Below are positions 18,812-29,383 of a DNA stretch of 64,000 nt, piece after piece. Every line of letters begins with the position of its first letter. Positions within the stretch are counted from its first letter, which is position 1. The notes under the pieces are model-generated. The model was not told the origin of the DNA. It saw nothing but the letters and a program-made list of their open reading frames with translations, and did not search any database. The position numbers and the translations under genes are program-made. The stretch is taken from contig CAJVYC010000004.1 of the NCBI GenBank assembly GCA_913009205.1, forward strand, positions 62,001 to 126,000. Reading direction: 5' to 3'. Source of the stretch: an uncultured Fluviicola sp. (GTDB lineage: Bacteria > Bacteroidota > Bacteroidia > Flavobacteriales_D > Crocinitomicaceae).

Positions 18812-20649
18812 ACGTTGATTCCTTGAAGTGATGAAAGCTTGTGATAAATTCCACCTTTCGCCATAAGTTCTTCATGATTACCTCGCTCTTTAATCTCACC
18901 CTTCGAAAGAACGATGATTTCATCTGCTTTTTTAATTGTGCTGAGTCTGTGGGCAATGACAAGACTTGTTCTGTTCTCCATTAAGTTCTCTAACGCCTCT
19001 TGAACCAATTTTTCAGACTCTGTATCCAATGCTGAAGTCGCTTCGTCTAAAATCAATATTGAAGGATTTTTGAGAATTGCACGGGCGATACTGACTCGTT
19101 GTTTCTGACCTCCAGAAAGTTTGTTCCCGCGCTCGCCAATATTAGTCTCATAACCAAACTCAAGTTCAGAAATGAAATCATGAGCATTCGCTATTTTCGC
19201 TGCTCGCATGATTTCTGTGTCTTTAGCATCGGGCATTCCAAACGCAATGTTTTCCTTGACAGACGTATTAAATAAAATGGATTCTTGCGAGACAATTCCA
19301 ATGTGGTGTCTTAAATCAAAAATGGATGTTTCTTTAATATTGATGTCGTCGAAAAAGATTGCACCTTCTTGAACATCGTAAAATCGTGGTAGAAGGTCGG
19401 CTAGGGTAGATTTCCCACTTCCAGATTCTCCAACTAGAGCAATTGTTTTTCCTTTTGGAATTGAAAATGAAACATCTTTCAGAACATATTCATCGCCGTA
19501 CTTGAAAAATACATTTTTGTATTCAATTGATGTATTGATATCGCTTAAAGCAATTGGATTTTCACTTTCATAAATTTTTTCATCTGCATTCAAAATATCA
19601 TTGATTCGCTCTTGAGATGCACTCGCCTTGTTAAGGTTTGAGATGGATTGCGAAACCGCCGATATTGGCCGCATTAATTGAGAGAAAACAATGATGAAGC
19701 CAATGAACGTTTCACCTGTGAAACCCGTATTTTCGCTATCAAGAGCAAGCAGTCCGCCGTACCAAACGATGGCAATCATAACCATTGATCCAATGATTTC
19801 ATTTAACGGTGAAGATAAATCCCGCTTTCGAAACGCTTTTGTTACTAATTTTTGATGTTTAAGGTTTTCTCTTTTGTAAGATGTAAGCACTTGGGGTATG
19901 GCATTAAATGCTTTTATAATTCTAATGCCCCCCAAACCTTCATCCATTGCTGAAAACAAAACACCCATTTGAGTTTTTTCTTGTCGAGCAGTACGTTTCA
20001 AACTTTTCCCAATTACCGCTATAATAAGTGCCGTAACTGGTAGTAATATAAGTGCGAACAGTGTAAGCTCTGCGCTCCAATAAAATAAAAGAGAAAGCGC
20101 AATCGTAATTGCAATAGGTTCTCTAAAGAATAATTCGAGCGTTGAAATTACAGCAATTTCAATTTCAAGAACATCATTTTGCATACGCGCCATCAAATCT
20201 CCTTTGCTTTCATCTGTGTAATGCGACAAAGGCAACCTTAGTGCTTTTTCAAATAGTTTATCTCGAACATCACGAACAACGGCCATTCTTAATTGTGATT
20301 GGAACCAAACAGCCGAATAACGAGCTATGTTCTTTAGTAAAAAGCTTATTGCTACTGTAACACAAACAAAAAATAAAGCACCTTTTGGATCTGATTGAGC
20401 GCTTGTGTACATATAATACTGATAGTATTCACCCAGATATTCCAAGGAGTCAAAAAAGCCACCCTTGTATATTGGTTTAACTACAACCTCTGCGGTCTTT
20501 TCATCTTGAAATATGACCTGAAGAAAAGGAACAAATAGCGCTAATGAAACTAAGTTAAAGATGACATAAAATATATTCGATACAATCACCAATAGAGCTA
20601 ATCCACGATACCTGAAGGTGTATTTAAAAATTTCTAAAATGTCTTTCAT
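18808..20649 (-). CDS. ABC exporter, fused permease-ATPase (MsbA-like)
   Basis: 613 residues. The N-terminal half has the six-helix exporter permease fold with several hydrophobic segments (about residues 15-340). The C-terminal ATPase has Walker A GESGSGKST, signature LSGGQKQR, Walker B ILILDEATSALD and the H-loop IAHRLST. This half-transporter dimerises and flips lipid-linked substrates or drugs out of the cytoplasm. The MsbA lipid A/phospholipid role is the usual annotation in Bacteroidetes, but the substrate cannot be read from the sequence. It is flanked by envelope genes, which fits. Confidence 0.85.
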   Translation of the reverse strand: MKDILEIFKYTFRYRGLALLVIVSNIFYVIFNLVSLALFVPFLQVIFQDEKTAEVVVKPIYKGGFFDSLEYLGEYYQYYMYTSAQSDPKGALFFVCVTVAISFLLKNIARYSAVWFQSQLRMAVVRDVRDKLFEKALRLPLSHYTDESKGDLMARMQNDVLEIEIAVISTLELFFREPIAITIALSLLFYWSAELTLFALILLPVTALIIAVIGKSLKRTARQEKTQMGVLFSAMDEGLGGIRIIKAFNAIPQVLTSYKRENLKHQKLVTKAFRKRDLSSPLNEIIGSMVMIAIVWYGGLLALDSENTGFTGETFIGFIIVFSQLMRPISAVSQSISNLNKASASQERINDILNADEKIYESENPIALSDINTSIEYKNVFFKYGDEYVLKDVSFSIPKGKTIALVGESGSGKSTLADLLPRFYDVQEGAIFFDDINIKETSIFDLRHHIGIVSQESILFNTSVKENIAFGMPDAKDTEIMRAAKIANAHDFISELEFGYETNIGERGNKLSGGQKQRVSIARAILKNPSILILDEATSALDTESEKLVQEALENLMENRTSLVIAHRLSTIKKADEIIVLSKGEIKERGNHEELMAKGGIYHKLSSLQGINV

Positions 20650-20656
20650 CAGTTGA

Positions 20657-20664
20657 CAAAGATA
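20657..20664 (-). promoter_or_regulatory. Putative -7 element of the ABC exporter gene
   Basis: Minus strand TATCTTTG, a perfect TAnnTTTG match, 7 nt from the ATG at 20649. No clear -33 TTG at the usual spacing. Confidence 0.45.
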
Positions 20665-20796
20665 TATTGATTTATAAACTTCTTATCATTCCTACTTATT
20701 ATATATTGTTTGCAAAGAATTTTAATAACGGTTCCTGTCAATTGACATGAGTGGAGTCACTTTTCATTTCCTCATCAAAAGCTGCGCTTTTTCTCT

Positions 20797-20804
20797 TACT
20801 TTTG
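20797..20804 (+). promoter_or_regulatory. Putative -7 element of rbfA
   Basis: TACTTTTG, a perfect TAnnTTTG match, ending 5 nt before the rbfA ATG. It argues against any translation start further upstream. Confidence 0.45.
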
Positions 20805-20809
20805 CACTT

Positions 20810-21145
20810 ATGAGTACAATTAGACAAAGTCGAATCGAGAAAGTGATTCAAGAGGAATTATCTTCTGTTTTTCAAAGAAACGCAAGAGAAATTTGTTTGG
20901 GAGCTATGGTTTCCGCGACAGTAGTTAGGATTACACCTGATTTATCTTTAGCGCGCTGTTATTGCAGTGTCTTTGCAGGGCCTCCTAAGGAAGAGGTTAT
21001 TCAAAATATTTCTGCGAATTCTTCTAAAATTAGAGGAGAGATCGGAAGACGTTTGAAAAACATGAGGCATATTCCAGATCTTAAATTTTTTATTGATGAT
21101 TCCCTCGATTACGCCAACGAGATTAATGAACTTTTAAAAAAGTAA
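20810..21145 (+). CDS. rbfA: 30S ribosome-binding factor A
   Basis: 111 residues from ATG 20810 (MSTIRQSRIEKVIQEELS), the standard RbfA N-terminus and length. The single KH-like domain carries the family pattern with LARCYCSVF and the C-terminal helix PDLKFFIDDSLDYANEINELL. RbfA binds the maturing 30S subunit and assists 16S rRNA processing and cold adaptation. The open frame extends 21 codons upstream but that part overlaps the promoter, so I chose the internal ATG. Only 3 bp separate its stop from the presumed start of the next gene, which is probably co-transcribed. Confidence 0.92.
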   Translation: MSTIRQSRIEKVIQEELSSVFQRNAREICLGAMVSATVVRITPDLSLARCYCSVFAGPPKEEVIQNISANSSKIRGEIGRRLKNMRHIPDLKFFIDDSLDYANEINELLKK

Positions 21146-21148
21146 AAG

Positions 21149-22366
21149 ATTAACGTTCCCTATTTTATAGCGCGCAGATATCTTTCTACCAAGCGGAAGA
21201 AAAATGTAATTAATTTGATTACACGAATTTCCGTAGTTGGAATTGCGACTACAACCGCTGCTCTTGTAATTCTTTTGTCTGCTTTTAATGGAATTGAATC
21301 CATGATCGAGAGCCTCTATTCAGAGTTCGATACTGACTTGACTGTTCGAGTAATAAAAGGGAAATCATTTGATGAAAATAGAGTTGATTTACTAAAAATC
21401 AAGAAAATTGAAGGAGTCTCAGAGGCGTTAAGAGCTGTTGAAGAAACAGTGATTTTGAAGAATGAGAAAAAGTGGGTGCATGCAAAAATGATCGGTATTG
21501 ATTCAAACTATTTGAAAATTACGGACATGAAAGAGCATATGTACGATGGTGAACCATATTTATACCAGGGAAAAGACCCGTCTGGAATAATTGGTGCGGG
21601 GTTGTTGTCCAAGCTCGACGGACAAATTCCTAGACTGATAGGGACTGAAAGTATCATATGTTATGTGCCAAAATCAAACATTCGATTGCGACCGGGTAAA
21701 AGTCCCTTCAATGAAAGAGCCATAAAAATTTCTGGAAGTATGACCTTTAATAGGGAGGTTAATGATGAAAGTTTTATCATCCCATTGGATCTAGGAAAAG
21801 AGCTATTGGGTTTCGATAATCAGATCTCGGCGCTTTATATAGACGCAAAAGAAGGTGTTTCTAATGAAGATTTGAAGGTACTTGTTCAAAAAGAAGTTGG
21901 AAAGGACTTTGTTGTAAAAACCAATTTTGAAAAGAACGAATTGATTTATATGACAAGCAAGACAGAAAGAGTCATTGTGATGATTATTCTGCTTTTCATC
22001 TTTGTCCTTGCTGCATTTAATTTGGTTGCTTCGCTAACAATGCTTTTCGTTGAAAAATTGTCAAATGTTCAAACAATGACTGGTTTTGGAGCTTCTCGAA
22101 AATTTATTTTTAAAATATTTTTCATTGAAGGGCTACTTATTTCGGGGAAAGGCATCTTTATAGGATTGCTGTTGGGCTATGCCGTTTGTTTCATGCAATG
22201 GTATTTTCATTTGATTGAGATGCCGAATTCGAATGGGGAAGCTTTTCCAATTGCATTTTCGACAACAGATGGAGTAATGATCCTTTCGCTTGTGTCTATA
22301 TTGAGTGTTTTATTCTCCTACTTTCCTGTGAAATATTTGATTCGAAAAAATATCAAGGCTGATTAG
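21149..22366 (+). CDS. ABC transporter permease, FtsX/LolC-like, apparently starting at ATT
   Basis: 405 residues if started at ATT 21149. The reading frame encodes the family's normal N-terminus NVPYFIARRYLSTKRKK, which lies upstream of any ATG, GTG or TTG; the first conventional start is TTG 21215, which would cut into the first helix (ISVVGIATTTAALVILLSAF). The rest is typical of the lipoprotein-release/FtsX permease family: one N-terminal transmembrane helix, a large periplasmic MacB-like domain (about 60-260) and three C-terminal helices. With an ATPase partner such proteins extract lipoproteins or export other envelope cargo. No ATPase gene adjoins it. The gene follows the rbfA stop by 3 bp. 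Confidence 0.8.
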   Translation: MNVPYFIARRYLSTKRKKNVINLITRISVVGIATTTAALVILLSAFNGIESMIESLYSEFDTDLTVRVIKGKSFDENRVDLLKIKKIEGVSEALRAVEETVILKNEKKWVHAKMIGIDSNYLKITDMKEHMYDGEPYLYQGKDPSGIIGAGLLSKLDGQIPRLIGTESIICYVPKSNIRLRPGKSPFNERAIKISGSMTFNREVNDESFIIPLDLGKELLGFDNQISALYIDAKEGVSNEDLKVLVQKEVGKDFVVKTNFEKNELIYMTSKTERVIVMIILLFIFVLAAFNLVASLTMLFVEKLSNVQTMTGFGASRKFIFKIFFIEGLLISGKGIFIGLLLGYAVCFMQWYFHLIEMPNSNGEAFPIAFSTTDGVMILSLVSILSVLFSYFPVKYLIRKNIKAD

Positions 22367-22441
22367 TATTCTCTCGAGTAAAAATTACAATTGGTCTAAA
22401 ATAGTTCGGCTTCTCAAGAGAATTTGCATTCGCTGAAATAA

Positions 22442-24046
<1,605 letters not shown>

Positions 24047-24070
24047 TTGAATATTTAAAAGCGATTAAAG

Positions 24071-24358
24071 ATGCAATTAGAAATTATTACACCAGAAGCA
24101 GAGATTTTCGTAGGTGAAGCTGATGCAGTTCAATTCCCAGGATTCGACGGTTCGTTCCAAGTTTTGAATAATCACGCACCCATTATTGCTGCGTTGGCCA
24201 AAGGTGATGTAAAAGTTGACCTTACGGATATGTTTGACACAGACAATGCGAATAATAAAATCGCAGTTGACGGAACAAACAAGAAGGTTATTCGTGTTGC
24301 GATTAAAGGTGGGGTTATTGAAATGCAGAACAACAAAGTGATTGTTCTAGCGGAATAA
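24071..24358 (+). CDS. atpC: F1 ATP synthase subunit epsilon, short form
   Basis: 95 residues, comprising only the N-terminal beta-sandwich (MQLEIITPEAEIF, FPGFDGSFQVLNNHAPI). Full-length epsilon of about 130-140 residues has a C-terminal helical hairpin that brakes ATP hydrolysis; this form lacks it. Short epsilon subunits are usual in Bacteroidetes. It is co-transcribed with atpD and followed by an intrinsic terminator. Confidence 0.92.
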   Translation: MQLEIITPEAEIFVGEADAVQFPGFDGSFQVLNNHAPIIAALAKGDVKVDLTDMFDTDNANNKIAVDGTNKKVIRVAIKGGVIEMQNNKVIVLAE

Positions 24359-24378
24359 CTTGCATTACATAATATTTG

Positions 24379-24413
24379 AAAGGGAATTCAATTTTTGAGT
24401 TCCCTTTTTTTGT
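24379..24413 (+). terminator. Intrinsic terminator of atpDC
   Basis: Stem AAAGGGAATTCA (24379-24390) with TGAGTTCCCTTT (24396-24407), one G-T wobble, 5-nt loop, then a T run. Confidence 0.85.
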
Positions 24414-24681
24414 GGTTTTTTTTCAAAACGAAGGCAACCTGTTAATAGTTAGCCAAGTTATTCTTAATGATTTATTTCATAAAGATGAGTTAATAGTTAA
24501 AATAAGTAGTAGTTGCAAAGACGGTTTCAGTTATTAAAATAAGGACTTGTTGCCGCATAGGAAGAAACTAATTAAACGTAGATATAATTTCGCTCTTTTT
24601 GTTAAACTACGTTAAGTAGAACGTCTATTATTAGTGACTTATACGATAGTTTCACTATTTTCGTTGATTATAATATAACAC
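24414..24681. other. Gene-free AT-rich leader before uppS
   Basis: No coding frame, hairpin or tRNA is visible here. A weak TATTTTCG near 24655 might be the -7 element of uppS, but it is one base off consensus. Confidence 0.4.
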
Positions 24682-25425
24682 ATGGGTATTATAGACCAAA
24701 TAGATTTAAATAACACACCGAAACACATTGCCATCATAATGGATGGTAATGGTCGTTGGGCGCAGCAGCAGGGCGAAGAGCGATTGTTTGGGCACAATAT
24801 TGGCGTGGAATCTGTTCGGGAAGCACTTAAAGCGGCTCAGGAAATGAATGTCCAATACCTAACGTTGTATGCATTTTCTACAGAGAATTGGGAACGCCCC
24901 CAAGAAGAAGTAGATGGTTTGATGGATTTATTGGTGCATACGATCAGTAGTGAAGTTGAAGAGCTAGATCAAAGCAATGTTGTTATTTCAACTATTGGCC
25001 ATACAGCCGGACTTCCGCAAGGATGTCAAGAGGAATTGGCAGCGGCTTACGAGCAAACAAAAACAAATACAGGAGTTAACTTAATTTTGGCGCTAAATTA
25101 TAGCGCTCAATGGGAAATCGTTGAGGCAGCAAAAAAAATAGCAATAGACGTTTCAAACGGAACACTGGATTTAGACGACATTAGTAAAGAAACGATCTCT
25201 GATAATCTAACGACAAAAGGTATTCCAGATCCTGAACTGCTTATTAGAACAAGCGGAGAGCATCGAGTGAGTAACTTTTTACTTTGGCAAATTGCTTATT
25301 CAGAGCTCCATTTTACTGAGGTATTGTGGCCTGATTTTAAAAAAGAAAATTTATATACGGCTGTGCTTGATTATCAATCCAGAGAAAGAAGATTTGGAAT
25401 GGTATCAGCACAATTAGAAAAATAA
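24682..25425 (+). CDS. uppS: Isoprenyl transferase (undecaprenyl diphosphate synthase)
   Basis: 247 residues. The signature IAIIMDGNGRWA includes catalytic Asp21; the C-terminal PDPELLIRTSGEHRVSNFLLWQ contains the IPP-binding RTSGE and SNFLLWQ motifs. It builds the C55 cis-polyprenyl carrier lipid for peptidoglycan and surface glycans. It heads an envelope cluster with bamA starting 3 bp after its stop and two ompH genes following, a conserved Bacteroidetes order. Confidence 0.95.
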   Translation: MGIIDQIDLNNTPKHIAIIMDGNGRWAQQQGEERLFGHNIGVESVREALKAAQEMNVQYLTLYAFSTENWERPQEEVDGLMDLLVHTISSEVEELDQSNVVISTIGHTAGLPQGCQEELAAAYEQTKTNTGVNLILALNYSAQWEIVEAAKKIAIDVSNGTLDLDDISKETISDNLTTKGIPDPELLIRTSGEHRVSNFLLWQIAYSELHFTEVLWPDFKKENLYTAVLDYQSRERRFGMVSAQLEK

Positions 25426-25428
25426 AAT

Positions 25429-28089
25429 ATGAAATTGACCTTTAAGTTACTACTCACTTGTACACTGCTTCTGTCTTTTATGACTCAAGTAAGTGCGCAA
25501 ACTCCTCCGGAAGATACTACTTCAACGAGTCCCAGTTCACTTCCAATCGCCAATCCTGTGCAACCAATGGATCCGATAATTGAGGAGGTTAATGTAATGG
25601 GCCTTGATATTGACTTCATGCGCCCACAGAAATACGAGATAGGGCCTATCCGTGTTGAAGGAGCTGACAATTATGACCACAACGCAATTAAATTATTGGC
25701 TGGACTCCGATCAGGGCAGACAATCACGCTTCCAGGGGAGGCAATTTCAAAAGCAATTAAGAATTTATGGGTTGAAGGTATTTTCTCTGATGTTGAAATC
25801 ATTGCAACAGATGAAATTGCGGGAGTTATATACATGACGATCAAAGTTGCGCCAAGACCGAAACTTTCTCGATTTAGGTTTGTTGGTATTAATAAACGTG
25901 ATGCAGATAAAATTCGAGAAGAAATTACATTGTTTTCAGGAAAAACAATCACTGAAAACTTAGTTTTTGCGACAAAGGCGAAAATTAAAGGGTATTTCAG
26001 AGATAAAGGGCATTATTCGGTTGGAGTTAATATTAACCGCGTTCAAGATAGCTTAATGAACAATTCTGAAATCTTTGTTATCAATGTTGATAAAGGTGAG
26101 AAGGTAAAGATTGGTGAGTTGACATTTGAAGGGAATGAATCTGTTAAAACGTGGAAATTGCGCATGGCAATGAAGGATACTAAACAGAAAGCGTTTTGGA
26201 GATTCTTTAAAAGATCTAAATACTTCGAAAGCACATATAAGAATGATAAGCTGGCAATGATGGAGAAATTCACAAAAGTTGGTTTGCGTGATGCTGAGAT
26301 TAAAATGGACACGGTGTATTTGGTCGACAGCAAAAACTTAAACATCAAAATTACAATTGACGAAGGTGAGAAATACTACTTTGGAGATATTGAATGGATC
26401 GGGAATACGAAATTTCGATCTTCATTTCTTGATACGGTTTTAGGTGTTAAGAAAGGTGACCTTTATAACAAGCAGCTTTTGGAAATGCGTTTGTTCATGA
26501 GTGAAGATGGACGTGATATTTCGTCGTTGTATATGGATAGAGGATATTTATTCTTCCAAGTTATTCCGGTTGAAACAAATGTTCAAGCGCATCACATTAA
26601 TTATCAGATGCGAATTATAGAAGGGAAGGAAGCACGTGTAAAACGAGTTATCATTAAAGGGAATACGAAAACGAATGATTACGTGATTCGTAGAGAGATT
26701 CGAACGAAGCCTGGTGATTTATTCAATAGAAATGACATTATCAGAACACAAAGAGAATTGGCTCAATTGGGTTACTTCAACGAACAAGCGTTTCAAGTTA
26801 ATCCAATTCCAAACCCACAAGACGGAACAGTAGATATTGAATACGTGGTTGAAGAGAAGTCTTCAGATCAAATTGAATTGTCTGGTGGTTACGGTGGAAC
26901 AGGATTAGATGGAAGAGGTCGGATTATTGGAACACTTGGATTGACATTCAATAACTTTAGCACGAAGAACATTTTTAAAAAAGGGGCATGGACACCTCTT
27001 CCTGGTGGAGATGGACAACGTGTTTCATTGCGGATTCAGACAAATGGAAAGTTCTATAGAGGTTACAATTTCTCATTTACTGAGCCATGGTTAGGTGGTA
27101 AAAAACCGAACTCGCTTACATTTGGTGCTAACTGGACGTTATTAGGAAATGGATTTGCGCCTACAAATGAAAGTTTCAGTGGTTTGCGTTTAGCAGGTGT
27201 TAACATTGGTTTAGGGCGTAGAAAGAAATTTCCCGATGATTGGTTCCAAGCTTATTACGAATTAAGTCTCCAACAGTATTTCGTTAAGAATGATACTCGA
27301 TTTGGATTATTTACAGATGGAACAGCAAATGATTTTGCATTCAGATATGTTCTTCAAAGAAACTCAGTAAGTTCACCAATTTACCCACAAGGAGGTTCCA
27401 ACATTAAGTTTACAGCGAAGGCGACGTTACCTTATTCAATTTGGGATGGTGTCGATGACTATTCAGCTTTGTCAAATCAAGAGCGTTTTAAAACATTAGA
27501 ATATTACAAATTCAAGTTGACTGGAGAATGGTTCTTCCCATTAACACCAGACAAAAAATTGGTTTTAATGCCTAGGATCGGATTCGGATTCCAAGGTGCA
27601 TATAACTACGATAAAGGCTTAACACCATTCGAACGTTTCCAGTTAGGTGGAAGTGGGTTGACAGGAGTAAATCAAATTGGAGGACAAGAAATCATTGCGC
27701 TTAGAGGATATGAAGACGGATCGGGAGGTTTGAACTCTGACGGAGGTGATCCATTAATTGCGAAGTATACTTTGGAGTTGAGGTATCCAATTTCATTGAA
27801 TCCTTCAGCGACATTTTATGTGCTTGGATTCGCAGAAGCTGGAAATACATTCCCTACATTCAGAGACTTCAATCCATTAAATGTTAAACGAGCAGCAGGA
27901 GTTGGAATTAGAGTATTCCTTCCAATGTTCGGAATGCTTGGGTTGGATTACGGATGGGGCTTTGATAAGCTTGATTCATGGTCAACGGGATTCGATACTA
28001 TCGAAGGAGGATTTAATAATCAAATAGATACGAAGGGATATTATACCAAGTTGAATTTCACAATTGGTATGAATCTAGGCGAATTATAA
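25429..28089 (+). CDS. bamA: Outer membrane protein assembly factor BamA
   Basis: 886 residues with signal peptide (ending MTQVSAQ) and a Pro/Ser/Thr-rich linker (about 25-50). POTRA repeats fill about 65-470 (GPIRVEGADNYD, LTFEGNESVKTWKL, IEWIGNTKFRSSF, VIIKGNTKTNDYV). The C-terminal Omp85 barrel follows (about 490-886), with the L6-loop-like ALRGYEDGSGG. It inserts beta-barrel proteins, presumably including the T9SS translocon and TonB-type receptors. It sits between uppS and two periplasmic chaperone genes, consistent with one pathway. Confidence 0.95.
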   Translation: MKLTFKLLLTCTLLLSFMTQVSAQTPPEDTTSTSPSSLPIANPVQPMDPIIEEVNVMGLDIDFMRPQKYEIGPIRVEGADNYDHNAIKLLAGLRSGQTITLPGEAISKAIKNLWVEGIFSDVEIIATDEIAGVIYMTIKVAPRPKLSRFRFVGINKRDADKIREEITLFSGKTITENLVFATKAKIKGYFRDKGHYSVGVNINRVQDSLMNNSEIFVINVDKGEKVKIGELTFEGNESVKTWKLRMAMKDTKQKAFWRFFKRSKYFESTYKNDKLAMMEKFTKVGLRDAEIKMDTVYLVDSKNLNIKITIDEGEKYYFGDIEWIGNTKFRSSFLDTVLGVKKGDLYNKQLLEMRLFMSEDGRDISSLYMDRGYLFFQVIPVETNVQAHHINYQMRIIEGKEARVKRVIIKGNTKTNDYVIRREIRTKPGDLFNRNDIIRTQRELAQLGYFNEQAFQVNPIPNPQDGTVDIEYVVEEKSSDQIELSGGYGGTGLDGRGRIIGTLGLTFNNFSTKNIFKKGAWTPLPGGDGQRVSLRIQTNGKFYRGYNFSFTEPWLGGKKPNSLTFGANWTLLGNGFAPTNESFSGLRLAGVNIGLGRRKKFPDDWFQAYYELSLQQYFVKNDTRFGLFTDGTANDFAFRYVLQRNSVSSPIYPQGGSNIKFTAKATLPYSIWDGVDDYSALSNQERFKTLEYYKFKLTGEWFFPLTPDKKLVLMPRIGFGFQGAYNYDKGLTPFERFQLGGSGLTGVNQIGGQEIIALRGYEDGSGGLNSDGGDPLIAKYTLELRYPISLNPSATFYVLGFAEAGNTFPTFRDFNPLNVKRAAGVGIRVFLPMFGMLGLDYGWGFDKLDSWSTGFDTIEGGFNNQIDTKGYYTKLNFTIGMNLGEL

Positions 28090-28146
28090 TATACAGATTT
28101 ACAATAAATGTATTATTTTCGCCGTTCGGCAGAAAAAAGTTGAATT

Positions 28147-28662
28147 ATGAAAACACTCGTTTTGGCTCTAGTATTGATTTTTGGCACAGGGTTTGCTTTT
28201 GGTCAGAAGTACGCTTATATTGATTCGGATTTCATTTTGAGCGAGATGCCGGAATATTCAGAAGCAAAAGGAAAGTTAGACAAGCTTGCAGACCGTTGGA
28301 CGAAAGAAATTGAGAAACGTTATGATGTTTTGAAATTGAAGAAAGACAATTTTGCCAGAGAGGAAGTTTTACTTCCATCTGAAGAGAAGAAAAAACGAGA
28401 AGAAGAGATAGAGACCCTCGAAACAGAAGCGATGCAAATGCAAAAAACACGCTTTGGTGTTAAAGGTGATTATTTCCAAAAGCGTCAATCTTTAATTAAG
28501 CCAATCCAAGACCGGGTGTACGAAGCGATGGAAAAGATAGCTGGCCAAAAGAAGTTCGTAATGGTATTTGACAAGGCGAATCAAAGTAATTTGATCTATG
28601 GTGATCCAAAACTAGACATAAGTAATTTAGTACTTAAAGAATTGGGAATTACAGTGAAATAA
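28147..28662 (+). CDS. OmpH/Skp family periplasmic chaperone (1)
   Basis: 171 residues with signal peptide MKTLVLALVLIFGTGFAFG. The mature protein starts with the family strand QKYAYIDSDFILSEMPEY, followed by a long charged coiled-coil arm (about 40-125) and a C-terminal VFDKANQSNLIYGDPKLDIS strand. Skp/OmpH trimers hold unfolded outer-membrane proteins on the way to BamA. It is 57 bp downstream of bamA and probably co-transcribed. Confidence 0.9.
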   Translation: MKTLVLALVLIFGTGFAFGQKYAYIDSDFILSEMPEYSEAKGKLDKLADRWTKEIEKRYDVLKLKKDNFAREEVLLPSEEKKKREEEIETLETEAMQMQKTRFGVKGDYFQKRQSLIKPIQDRVYEAMEKIAGQKKFVMVFDKANQSNLIYGDPKLDISNLVLKELGITVK

Positions 28663-28684
28663 TCCCAGATTAAGTCATTAAACA

Positions 28685-28729
28685 GGAGTGAGGCTCCATT
28701 ATAACTAAAAACCAGAAGGAGTAATCTCC
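28685..28729 (+). other. Two small GGAG/CTCC hairpins between the ompH paralogs
   Basis: GGAG-TGAGG-CTCC (28685-28697) and GGAG-TAAT-CTCC (28718-28729) lie in the 119-bp gap. The stems are only 4 bp, so a regulatory role is doubtful. Confidence 0.25.
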
Positions 28730-28781
28730 AGAGTTGATTTAAAAGAACATTTTATACAACTCAATTTAAAAAAAAGAAAGA

Positions 28782-29315
28782 ATGAAAAAATTAGTATTAT
28801 TATTAGTCGTGTTAGTTGGAATTGGAGGAACAGCAATGTCTCAAACCAAAATTGCTCATGTTAGATCTCAAGTTTTGTTTGATACAATACCTTCGGCGAA
28901 AGTTGCTCAAGCTCAATTGGCTAAGATGGAAAAGGATGCATTCGATGAGTTGAATGATATGAATGCGGAATTTCAAACAGCAGTAACTGCTTATCAAGCT
29001 AAACAAGGTGATTTAATTCGTTCTCAAAGAGAATATGAAGAAAAGAAATTGATGGAATTCCAACAACGAATTGAAACTACAAATCAATCATTGAAGGATT
29101 TATTAATTGAAACATCTAATGAATTAAACATTCCTTTGCAAGATCGAATTAATAGAGCAATTGCTGTTGTAGCTGAAAGAATGAAATTGGCGTATGTTGT
29201 TGAAGCAACAACATTACTTTATTCGGCAGGAGGTGAAGATATCACGGATAAAGTAATTGTAGTGTTATTGGCATTGGATGCTAAAGAAGCGGGAGCTGAC
29301 GGAGCCTCGAACTAG
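28782..29315 (+). CDS. OmpH/Skp family periplasmic chaperone (2)
   Basis: 177 residues with signal peptide ending GGTAMSQ. The body is the Skp pattern: short beta segment TKIAHVRSQVLFDTIPS, long Glu/Gln/Lys-rich helical arm (about 40-115), then LQDRINRAIAVVAERMKLAYVVEATTLLYSAGGEDIT. It shares fold and arrangement, but little direct sequence, with the preceding ompH gene, so the two are an old duplication. It is followed by a strong terminator that ends the uppS-bamA cluster. Confidence 0.9.
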   Translation: MKKLVLLLVVLVGIGGTAMSQTKIAHVRSQVLFDTIPSAKVAQAQLAKMEKDAFDELNDMNAEFQTAVTAYQAKQGDLIRSQREYEEKKLMEFQQRIETTNQSLKDLLIETSNELNIPLQDRINRAIAVVAERMKLAYVVEATTLLYSAGGEDITDKVIVVLLALDAKEAGADGASN

Positions 29316-29335
29316 ATTTTTTAAAATAATTTTAG

Positions 29336-29368
29336 CCCCGATTTGTCTTAGGACAGATCGGGGTTTTT
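29336..29368 (+). terminator. Intrinsic terminator of the uppS-bamA-ompH cluster
   Basis: Stem CCCCGATTTGTC (29336-29347) with GACAGATCGGGG (29352-29363), one wobble, 4-nt loop, then TTTTT. Confidence 0.85.
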
Positions 29369-29371
29369 ATT

Positions 29372-29379
29372 TAGCTTTG
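29372..29379 (+). promoter_or_regulatory. Putative -7 element of murI
   Basis: TAGCTTTG, a perfect TAnnTTTG match, ending 4 nt before the murI ATG at 29384. The terminator of the upstream cluster occupies its -33 region. Confidence 0.5.
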
Positions 29380-29383
29380 GTAT

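Noticed and set aside
20747-20809. Upstream extension of rbfA
   Set aside because: It covers the -7 promoter element and is unlike the family N-terminus.
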